In this document: positions 12,001 to 24,000 of the stretch, piece by piece
Layout: the number at the start of each line of letters is the position of its first letter
How positions within the stretch are numbered: position 1 is the stretch's first letter
Assembly: GCF_963678635.1 (NCBI RefSeq)
Contig: NC_087069.1
Location: 49,433,892-49,497,891, forward strand
Source: Symsagittifera roscoffensis
Lineage: Eukaryota; Xenacoelomorpha; Acoela; Convolutidae
Direction of reading: 5' to 3'
Length of the DNA stretch: 64,000 nt
Translations under genes and position numbers: made by a program
The notes under the pieces: model-generated
Database searches by the model: none
What the model saw: only the letters and a program-made list of their open reading frames with translations
Told to the model about the DNA's origin: nothing

Positions 12001-15000
12001 CCAACAAGCTGATTTGGATAGAACTAACGATTAAATCATGCTTAGGTTTGAAAGTTTTCCACCATATAATTTTTTGCATAGCCCAGGAATCATAACATGA
12101 TAGATCACAGAACAAATTTGTTGAAGAAAAAAGACGGTTTTTATCAATTTTTTGAGTTCTCACTTTCAACCAGAGAGTCCAGTTTGTTTTTGTTTTAAAT
12201 TCTAATAAAAATTTAAAATTGTGTTTTGAGAGGCTGAACTGAATTTCTGAACCTGTTTTTTCATCGATATAAATTCATACAATGACGAAGTAATTTTGCT
12301 TCATTGTAAAAAGTTTGTTTTTGATTATTGCAGAAGAAAGTTTTCAGCTTGTTGGTTTAAAAGTGATGATTTGCTGATGAAAAGTTCCTCACAATTGAAA
12401 TTTGCGGCATACTTAGTCGTATAGCTTGGTGGCCACTCAATTAGCAGAATGGTCTAAGAGCAGAATGGGTCCAAGAGCAGAAAAACGGAAGAATAATAAT
12501 TTTTCTAAGCTAATCGGCAAATTAATTATCAGAAATGTCAAAAATACCAAGGCAACGAACATTTTATGCATAATTGAGTAATTTAATCAAGAATTTTAAA
12601 AAAAATATTTGAAAAACTTAACGAAAATAGTCAATTCGTTCATAATTTAGTCGTTTTCTTGGTAATTTCTGACGATTCTAATAATTGTTTTATCAATTAG
12701 CCCATATAAACCAATGTAAGTCAATATCGTTCCGTTTTTTTTCTGTTCTTGGACACATTCTGCACTTGGACCATTCTGCTTATTGCTCCGCCTCCGTATA
12801 GCTTCATACCGTTTGCTTCAACCATTGATATAATGTATGTTTGTATGAAAAATGTCGCGGCCATTTTTTGTAAATACAAACCAACGTTGTCTTCATGTCA
12901 GATGTTATGAAACCTGTACAAATGAGCAACCATAAGTAGCATTGCGCATTACAGCATTCTAAAACTTTCTAAATAATCAAGTAAAATATCTAACTAAAAT
13001 TTGATCAAAACTACGGAAAAATCGTGTTCGTGCTGACTTTTTTCATTTTATATAAAGAAAATTTTGTTGGACTGTTAACTATTTATCAATTTCAGTTCAA
13101 CTCACTTAATAAAACGAAGTGAAATTACACTCTCCAATTACAAAAAAGGAAAAGGCGCAAAGAGCGTGAAAAATTTCGAAAGTGATTTCATTTTAATTGA
13201 AAATAGCTATTAGGTTTTTCAAAATGAGTTAATAAAATAAATAAAAGTGTAAATCAAAAATTTTTTTGAAAACAAATCAGCTTTTTGCATTCTGTTTTTG
13301 ATTAAACGGCTGACTTTCTGTTCAATGGTTAATGGTGTTTGTATTGTGACTGATTTTGTTTTTCGTTATAAAAAAACTGAATAATTTTTTCTAAATTCAG
13401 CAAAATTTTGAGTTTATGATTTTTCCTGCTTTTAGATTCGCGCCATAGCATGTTTAACAACGGAAACCTCATTTACGACAAAAGGAAACTGGAAGCTCAA
13501 ATTACAGACAGCCAGACTTTCCCAGCTGAGTCGCAGCTAGCTCCGGCAAATTCCTCCGCAAAATCGATTTTCTACTCAATTCACAATTTCTACACTTCGT
13601 CAATTTCAAAGTTTCTAATTTCTCTAATAGCGTATGTGACTTATTTATTAGTGATTTCGTCGCTCGTTTTGTATGATTCCAAAACTCCAAATGTATTTGC
13701 CAAGGATTATACTCTGTTTATTTTAAATATCGCCCTACTTATGCAGAGTATTCAGGTATAAAAACATCAGTCAGACCTATTTGAAGCAACAGAGTTCATT
13801 TTTTCTGATTGAGGAAAAAAAATTATACGAGGGATAGAACAAGTATCAGTGTTTATTGAACAGCAAAAAGTTAGTTTTTTTTCTATCAATTCTGAGCTGG
13901 TCAAGTTAGGATGTATTATTATTTTGTTTTATTTGAATTTAACAAATTCCAACTTTCTAAGGTTTAATTTTTTTTCCAAATCAAGTTTTTATCAAAAATT
14001 CTAATCGTTTAGATTCGAGTAGAGTTTATAAAAACTCGTCGAATTCTAACTGGCAGTCATTTTTTTAGAACGTTTTTTTCTTGCAGTGTTTTATGTTTTT
14101 GTTAACTGTTCCTCATCTTTTAAACTCAAAGACATCCAGATAAATTAGTCGCACCAAACAAGTCTGACAGATTTTTGCTCAAATAAACAGCTGTTTTTCC
14201 AACCGCGAGTCTTCTTCGGCTACCGAGTGCAGCTGTGGTGTTACTGCGAGTGGAATCTAGTCGGGTGCTCCAGCATATTCCTCGGATTCCTCGGATTCGC
14301 TCTCAAAATGGCAGATCATCTGGTAAGTTTGCTTATGAATTTTTTGTAGTTTTGGAAACGTGTACTCGTTTTTTGAACTCGAAAACTGTAACCCCGCAAG
14401 TGGCATATTCTGAGGTTAGTTTGTTTTTCAAAGTTTTGCTTGTTTTGGGGCTAATTTTGATTTTTGTTTCGACAAACTCCAATTCTTAGCTCCAAAAACA
14501 ACCGAATTAAATTAGTCCTAGAATTTTTTATCATCGTTATAAAATTTGATCTTGCTGCAAAAGTTTCAAGAAGAACTATAACTTGCAGTAGCAAAAGTCG
14601 AAATTTATATTTGGCTTGTGTAAAAAATTGTTTTATTGTTTTCTATTTGTTTTTCTAAAATTTGATTATTGTTCCTCCCCTGTGAATCATTAATTACCAG
14701 GGCCTAGTTAGTCTTCATGCCAATTTTGTAGAAATCAAAAAATGTGATCAAATTTTAATTGGATTTATTAAGGTATTGGTACAGGTATTGAAAAAGGAAA
14801 ACAGTCTCATTGTCTGTCTCTTCCCATACTAGTTACCACCAATTTTTCTTCCTTAACTTATCACGACCTCCCGACATTTACTTTGATTGTTGGGTTGGCG
14901 ATACTAATTGTGGGGAAAAGTAAGAGGAGTAAGTGGGGTGTTAAAATTGTGATAAATAATTTAGCAAAATTAAAACTACGAACAGGGATTTTATAATTGT

Positions 15001-18000
15001 ATTTAAACCATTTTGCAAAATTAACTAGAAGTCAAGAGATTTTGAAAGCAAGTAGTATGTGAGTAAAGCAGCATTACGAGGCCAAACTGTGCACTGGAGA
15101 GGCGCAAAATGTTTTTGTCTGTGTGCTCCTGGATTCCAGAGACAATTCTTTGTACAAAATCCTAATGAAAGTCGATTCCATTTACAAAATTTCCGTGGAT
15201 TCCGCGCACAAATAATTGTAACGTAAATTTTGTCGGCATATTAACTTTCTTGCGGATTCTGCAACGAGCGAATATATCTGGTTGTTCAGGATTCCGGAAA
15301 TGTAGGCGGATTCCACGAAAGTAAGTGGATTCTGCAAACTTATGCGGATTCAGCGTATATTTTGCGGAATTCGCTGACAATTTGCGGAATCCGCTTTTAT
15401 TTTGCGGATTCCGCTTACAGTTTGCGGATTCCACTTACAGTTGCGGATTACACGACAACCTCAATCTACTGAACACATATATTATTATTTGTTTATGGAT
15501 TCCACAAACTATTCCGGATTCCGCAAATTTTGTTACGGATTCCGCAAAAATGCCTGTTTTGGAGCCATTTTGAGCAATACATTGTTATAATTTTTTTTCG
15601 CTGGAATTCAAAACAGCGAAGAACGTCAAAAAAGTAGCAATGTTACGGATTCCTCGATAAATCTAATTTTGACTTGCTGCGGAATCCGTTTACAATTTAC
15701 AAAATGCACAGATTGGCTTCATAATGAGAAAAAACCGAAAATTGGAAAAGAATATAAAATTATATTCCATTATAATCCTTGTTAATGATTTTTAAATTGA
15801 TTAAAATCAGTTCAAAATTTTCATAAAATTATGATTTTTAATGATCCGGGTCGAAGTCCCAGACTCATGTTCAGACTTTCGCGACAAAGTTTTGGTACGT
15901 CCAGACTTTCCAGACCAAAATTAGGCATGTCCAGACTTTGCCGACCAAAACCTGGCATTTCCAGACTTTCGCGAACATGATGATCCGTCGCGACTTTGGC
16001 GACCGGAGCGGAGATGGCGCGACCAAAGCATCGAGACTCATGTTTGGTATGTCCAGACTCTCGCGACCAAGAGTTGCCATTTCCAAGCGTTTGCGACCAA
16101 AAAAAACTCAGGCGCGACTTTCGCGACTGAGGCGGATACGGCGCGACACTGCGGCTCAGGTAACGGCATTCCCAGCGCGACCAAACTTAGTCGTTTCCAG
16201 ATTTGCCAGATTTTGCGAGACTTTAAAAAAGTTTTTGGGCTTTTGCAACCAAGGTGGATACGGCGCGAATCAGGAAACGGTGCGACTCAAAAAGCAACGG
16301 CGCGACTCTTGAAACGGTGCGACTCAAAAAGCAACGACCCGAACTAACTTAGGCCCTAAATTGAAATTGTTTTTTGTTATAATGGTAATCTTTTTGCATC
16401 CAAAAACTGAAATAAAAATGCAATCGATTATGATTATCCATTTTACTTGAGTGCGGGGAATTTTGAATTTGGTTTAGCTGAAATTTCAAAGTTGGGTAAA
16501 ACGGGGGAGGTAGAGATTTGGGAGTTGGGTGGTGGCAGTTACGGTTCTGATGTAGAGAATCTATTGAGGGGGTTAGATCGGTGTGTTGTCTTAACAATTC
16601 GTATTAATAATTCCAGCGTCAAACACTAATGTATGCACACTATTCCTCTCATGCCGGATGTAAGAGCAGCGGAGCCAAGCGGAGCAAGCGTATTCTACTT
16701 GCCGATACCTTGTTACGAATTTTCAATTGTTACGAATTGTCGCGCTACCGTTTGTTATTGAACATGTGTATGTTGAACTCATTTTTTTTCGGGCTAGATT
16801 TTTGCAGATTTTATCAACGGGTTTTTATCAATTAGAATCCCGGGATAACCTCCATAGACCGAAAATGCTAATCAGACAGTTCTATAAACAAAGTGTATGA
16901 AAACTACTATTCGTACACTTTTCATACATTTCGCTAAAATGAAGTGTTTGACTTTTCAAAGAACTTTTTTTCATAAAGCTGCGTAAATATTGGTGTAATC
17001 GTACTAAATAAAAAAGAACAAGTTTTTGTCACAAAAGTTACTAATCATTTAATTTTAATATATGAAAATTGTATGACTAACATTTTTTGATGACGACAAC
17101 AAAAAGTTTTCAAGTAATTTTGGAATTGCCCTGAAAAGTTTTTTGTTGCTTCTTTCAACCGCAAATTAAATTTTGTACTAAAAAAATTGTTGTTTCTTTT
17201 TTTAGCCGCAACTTAAAATTTGTACGAACACGCAAAAATTTCTCTAATTATTTTTGAAATTACCCTGAAAAATTTTTCGTTTTTTTTCTCTCAACCGCAA
17301 ATTCAATTTTGTACTAAAAAACATTTATTGTTTCTTTTTTAAACGCAAACTAATTTTTGCACAAAAACAACTAAAAATTTTTTTGAACAAATTTTGAAAA
17401 CGCCCTGAAAATTTTTAAAAATTTTTTTCAACATTAAATTAAACTTTGTACTAAAAAAATTCATTGTTCCTTTTTTCAACCGCAAATTAAAATTTTGAAA
17501 TAGCCCTGAAAACTTTTTGTTTCTTTTCTCAAGCGAAAATTAAAATTGGACTAGAAAAAAAACATTTTTTTGTTTCTTTGTTCTATCGCCAATTAAATTT
17601 TGTACTAGAACAACAAAAAAGTTTCCAAATAATTTTGAATTTGCCCTAAAAAATCTTTTTTTCAACTGCAAATTAAATTTTGTACTAAAAAAACATTTTT
17701 TTGTTTCTTTTTTCAACAGCAATTTAAATTTTGTACTAAAACGCAAAAATTTTGCCAAGTTATTTGGAAAATGCCCTGAAAATATTTTGTTTCTTTTTTC
17801 GACCGCAAGTTAAAATGTGTACTAAAAAAATGTTTCTTTTTTCGACGCAATTAAATTTTGTAAGGAAACAACGAAAAGTTTTCCAAGTATATTTGAAATT
17901 TTGTACTTGAGTTTCGAACTACTTAATTTTCCGAATCGATTTCAAAGACCCCTGAAACAACTCATGCGCTCGCCATTGATTTCAACCAATCACCTGCGAT

Positions 18001-21000
18001 GCTTTTTTGTTTTTGTTCTCAAAATTCGAGAATGAAAAACTAAGGCCATTTATAAAAATCCAAAACAACTTTGAGATGTTTCTGAAAAATTGCTAGATGA
18101 ATTTTGGAAAAGCTAAATAGCATATTATTTTAATCAGAAGCGAGATATCTGAAGCTATGCAAGAATGTGTGTGTAAGTCCGTTTACTCCGCTTACTCGTT
18201 AATATCTCGAAATATATCGCACTTTAATTGTCCCAAATTGACCATAATGGCAATATTCAAACCCCCATATCTTTATGAGAAATGATCACAGGTGAAATAT
18301 CTAATCAGATTTAAGCTCAAGACTACAATACCTTTCGAATGATATTTAAAAAAACTCCCGTCAAAAATGGCTAGTTAAAAAGTCGAAATTTGTTTGAAAA
18401 AAAAACTCACCCCGAGCACAATTATCCCGTTACTTTCGTTACGAAAGTCGGAACAATAAACTCAAAAAATTACAGTGTGCGGTTGGCGTTTTATAATTTT
18501 TTATGCATTCAACTTCTGAAAATGTGTTTGTTCAAAATGAGGAGCACCGAACTGCCGCATGCATTTCATCTAACAAAACATCAATCATGAAGGCTCGAAC
18601 TATAAAAGTTTTCATGAGGGCATTGGCGAAAAAAATAGAAAAGTTTTTCTACAAAATTTAATTAAAATATTTATAATGTATCGTGCTGATTTTTAGTTGT
18701 CAAAGTTATTCCTAAGAAAGTCAAAATTACCCGTTCACAGAATTCGATTTGCTATTTTTCTGTAGACATCCTTCTCTCTAATAAACGAGGCACTCTGTTT
18801 CTACTTGTCGAATTCAAATTTCTACTTTTTGACCTTATTTAATTTTTGCCCAAATATCAGATCCACTGTTTCCACATCTTGTCTGAAAGCAGTTTTTAAA
18901 CGACTTCTATCGTTTCAAGCTGAAAAAGGAAATTTGAACTCAGAACAAAATAATCAAAATAATTATGGACTTTTAATTGTTTGATTTTTAAAAACATAAT
19001 TTAAATTGATTTTGTTTCAGACTTCCTACTCCTTAAAAACTGAGTCAATTGTTTCTACTACCGTTCGATTTACAATTTATGCTTTTGACTTCTTCTTCTT
19101 TGCTCGCCTAAATGATGATATTTGTAAGGTTGCTATTAATAATATCTTGAAGAAAATGTTTTTTTTTTGAGCATTTGAACTCGCAAATAAATAATTATTT
19201 GAAAATCTTTCTGATAACAAGTTGTGAAAACTTGTTTTTTTTAGACCTCGTACTCTTCAATAAATGAGATCCACTGTTTTTATATCTAGCCTGAAAATAA
19301 TTCTTAACACGACTTCAACCATTTCAAGCTGAAAAAAAGACTTTCGTTTTAACTACAAAAAGGTTGTATACACTTTTAATTGGAAACATACTTTAAATTT
19401 TTTTTTGTTTCAGACTTCATACTCCCTAATAAATGAAGCCCACTGTTTCTACTGTCTATCCTGCTGTCTGGCGTGGGTGAGACTGATCTCCTTCTACATC
19501 CTCAACAGCACTGTGGGTCCCCTCTGGATCATGTTGAGGAAGATGCTAGTCGAAGCTGTCTGCTTCCTAAGTGTCTTGGGGGTCATCACTCTGGCTGCGG
19601 GAATAACACTACAGGTAAAGCGCTTCGCTTTAGTGGTAACTGTTTTTTTGGTCAACAGTATTTTGACCTCATGTTCTAGTTTCAGTTTTCGTTTTGGTTA
19701 AAAATTTTCATCTTTTATCTCCGTTTTCGGAATGATTACTACAGCTGTATGTAGGTTTTTACACTACATAGTTACAAGTTATATTTTTCTCGGTTTTTCG
19801 GAGGGTCGTTTTAGATGTTTTTGCGTTTTATTTTATCCAACGCTGCTCTGCTTTCGGAGATATTACTGCGGGGAGTACACTGCAGGAATGCATTTTTTCG
19901 GCGCACAGTACCTCAATTTGGTTTTATATTTCTGGTTTGATATTTCATTTGAATTAAATTATCTTTGTTCGTTTCACTCTTTCGGAGTACATACCAAGGC
20001 TGCGGGGGTTTTCCTACAGGTCATAGCTTGATATTTGGTTGGTTGACTACTTTTTAGTTTTTTGGTGGGAAGGGGGGTTTGAGACATTTAATGAGTTCCA
20101 AGTTCAATTATCGGTAAACACTCTGTTTTCTGTAAACAAAATTCTGTGAACATGCTGGAATAAAATTACCTGATTTTGCATGGAGTTGGAGCGGATTTAG
20201 GGGTGGGGGACGCTTCCTCTCAGGGATTCCATCCCCTTCCTACCCAAATGGTCCCCTTTGTACCTTTGTAATATTTTGAGATATCCGTTTTTAGCTGACG
20301 GACCCTAAGATTTTTCTAACGGCGTCTTTCGGCGCCAATGTAAACTATTTTTGAGGCGGGAATGCGCGCAGAGAATTTTGAATGCTGCGCAGAAAATTTG
20401 TCCGAAACAGGGCCTTTTCCGAAAATTTGTCCGAAACAGGGACTGATGTGATTTCAGATTATTTAGTATTGTTAGCAATTGTTACATAACTTTTCTAACA
20501 GGTCACATACTTGTGACCTCCACTATTTCATTCTCTCCGGCGAGAGACTGCTCTCTTCACTATTTAATGTCTTAACTTTAGACTAATTCACCTTTATTTT
20601 TTTATTCTTTCGATTGTATAAAGTAGAGTTAGCTGTAACAAAGTAATATTTTATCATGGCGCAGTCGAATAACGAATCTAACGTGAGAGGAATACCTCCA
20701 TTTTGTCAGAACCATACGGTAGACCCACCTATTCCCTGGGAAGATTGGAGTAATCTCTTCCATTTAGCTATTATCGCAAAAGAAAACATAGACATCGAAA
20801 ATCTACAAAACCCCTCGGACAAACACCATCCCCAACCACCATCCTTCCGACGGATAGCGAATCGGAGAGCCAAAGAAAATCTAGAAAAGACAGAAACATT
20901 CAAGAAAAAAGACGATACGACGATACGACGAGGAAGAAACGACATCTTTTAAATGAGAAACCAATAAATTTAACGGTATGAGAATAGAAGAAGCCGACAA

Positions 21001-24000
21001 AAAATTATGATCGATCCTGTACTTAGCCCAAGGAAACGAAGAAAAACGAATTTTTGGGCAACATTTCAGAAAGGTAAAAAAACTACAAAATTCATTCAAA
21101 GAGTTTTGGGATTATTTAGCAACCGCTTTCGTCAGGAAGACGAACGTCACCTTTGAAAGGCACAAACTACTAAACAGAAAACAACGAGACAGAGAGAACA
21201 GTTTTGGGGAGCCTTATCCGAAATGGCTAAAAAAAGGTGAAATAGCCGCGCTAGAGGAAAAATGGATCAGGGACATCTTCATAAATAACATGAAAAACTA
21301 TGACAGATTACAAAAAACTCCTGACCGAAACACCACCTCCGCGAGAAGCACTAATTGTGGCACTCATCGATAAAAAGGAATTTCAAACTATTCAAAACTA
21401 AAACTTTTTTTAAATCCAACGGATCACCCATACACAAATCTCATAATCATTTTAATGTCAAAAGAGAACCAACACTGAATATTAAACGAAGCAACACCTG
21501 TATGAAATGTGGCGGGACCTTTTCAAAAGGACATTCAGCTGTTTGTCCGGAAAAGGACACTACTTGTGCATCCTGTAAATCCGAAGGCAATTTTACCAGA
21601 CTCATCCGGATGTAAATATGGACCAGGTAAATAGAGAAAATTTTGGCGTGATTAACGCATTGTCAGAATTTGGACAAAGCGAAAATGACGATTATTCTGT
21701 ATTAAAGGTAAGTACAATATTCAGCGACGATGGATAAAAGTTAAAGAAACTACTAAATATTGGCCTCGGTAAAAAAACCCAAAAAATCCTAAAATACAGG
21801 TGGAGTCCACTAGCCCGGTTAGCTTCCTCAACAAGAACGATCTCCACGAATTGACACTACGAGACCCCTACTTAAAAATTTATCCGTTGGATAAGGCAAC
21901 CAATGACTTATACTGCGGGTTCACGGACAACGCCATGAACATTTCTGAAAAAGTGATCCTACTTATCTTTTCAAACGGATGGTCACACGATGACTGCCAT
22001 TTCTTTTCGACAGAAGGACATGAGATGAACATACTCGGAAACAACAGTTTGCCTGAAGTGGGGATAGAAGTATCACAGAAGTACTTTCCATACTTCCAGA
22101 CAAGCCAGACGTGTAAGCTCATAGATTTTATTTCAAAAGCAGAATTAGAAAAGGAATTATTAAGATCTCCAAAACATTTAAAAATTTAATCCTTTGGGTT
22201 GGGAAAACAAAAAGTCAGATGAAAATCACTCATTTTCACGATTCGCTAAAAACAATTCAATTAAAAGGAAGATGAGTCCGCCTCCACTTACTTGATTTAG
22301 TTAAAACTGAACTTAATCAATTAAAAAACGAAGGACACATCAAGAAGTTAGAAAATTGTGACGAAGATCGCTTTATCAGCCCAATTGTTAATACTTTTAA
22401 AAAAGAAAAATCGGTCAAGTTGGCTCTAGACTCTATTTTAATTAACAAACAGATACATAAGAAAAAATATCAGATGCCAAATTTCCACGAACTTTTAGAC
22501 AATGTAGCGGCACAAATATCGAACGATTCCGTTAGGGAAGTTTGGTTTACAAATTTGTATTTTAAAAATGCATATAATCAACTAGCCTTAGACAAGTTTA
22601 CTAGCAACCAATTTTATTTTAGTATAGTGGGCGGCAATAATAACGGTAGCTACAGATTTTTAACTGGTTTTACGGCTTAGGTGATATGCCTTACGAATTC
22701 CAAAGAGTCATGGACTCAACGGTATGTACGATCCCTTTTACAGGGTTGTTATTTAGTTGACGTTTTAATTGCATCCAAAGGAAGTTTTTTAGACCACAAA
22801 AATTTTGTATCGAAAATCTTATCAACGTTAGACGAAAACAACTTCGCCGTCAAATGGTCAAAGTGCAAATTCTTTCAAAAACAAATCGAATGGTTGGGAT
22901 ATAAAATCTCAAATACAGGAATTTCTCCTTTATTCGACAAAACGAAATCAATAAAGGATTTACCCATTCCAAAAAATCTGAAAGAGTTAAGACCATTTTT
23001 CGGATTAATAAAAATTGCATTAAATTCGTACCAAGTTTAGCATCCTTAGGAAGTCCACTCCGGTCTCTGCTAGAAAAAGAAATCTAGTTTCATTTGGAAT
23101 GTCGACCATACAAAGGTTTTCGAGAAAATCAAACAGGAGATTATCAATCTTACAGAAATTACTCACTTCGACATAAAATTTAAACCAGAATAAAAATTGA
23201 CGCTTCACATAATGGATTAGGAGCCTCCCTAAAACAACTCCACGGGAACGATTGGAAAACTATCTCATTTGCTTCACGGTGGTTGAACCCTCACGAGTCG
23301 AAGTACTCTACAAATGAATTAGAACTTTTGGGAGTTGTCTGGGCTGTTGAACATTATAAAATCTACTTTCTTCCCTATGAACAAACTACCGAAATAAAAC
23401 TTACCACAGCAGATTAACAAGATGGGTTGATCGATTAGGACCGTTTAAAATCACATCATTCCGTGCCCAATCTTAATCACTGCGGCGGAGTCTACCACGA
23501 CTACACAAGTAAATGGCACCAAAAACAACTCGGCCAGACCACTGTAGAAGAATTCTATAAGAAACTTTCCAGTCTACGAGATAGTGGATTCATCAGACGA
23601 GGCCGTACCTACTTCAAAGTCTCCACCTAAACGTGGTAACGATCCACCTATTATTCGACGGTCTAGAAGAATTGAAGGTCCGCCAAAATTCTATGGTAAG
23701 AGATACTTCATAGATGTCGCAGATTTACCTCAAGTGACCCCTGATTCGGCATCGAATCCGATCACACTTGACAACAATGGCAGAGAAAAACTGGACACTA
23801 CCCACAAAGAGGCTCCCTTGGAGATAGTGAATGTTGAATCGAATTCTTCTCCGCCCGTTCAAAAATCATAGTCATCGACAGACGAATCTCTAAGAATTGC
23901 GGTGGACAATTTTGATGATTACACGGAGCTCGACAGCGAACTTTTTAATGGCGAATTAGAAAATTTCATGAACTGTTATGGAAACTGATTATCATAGCTT

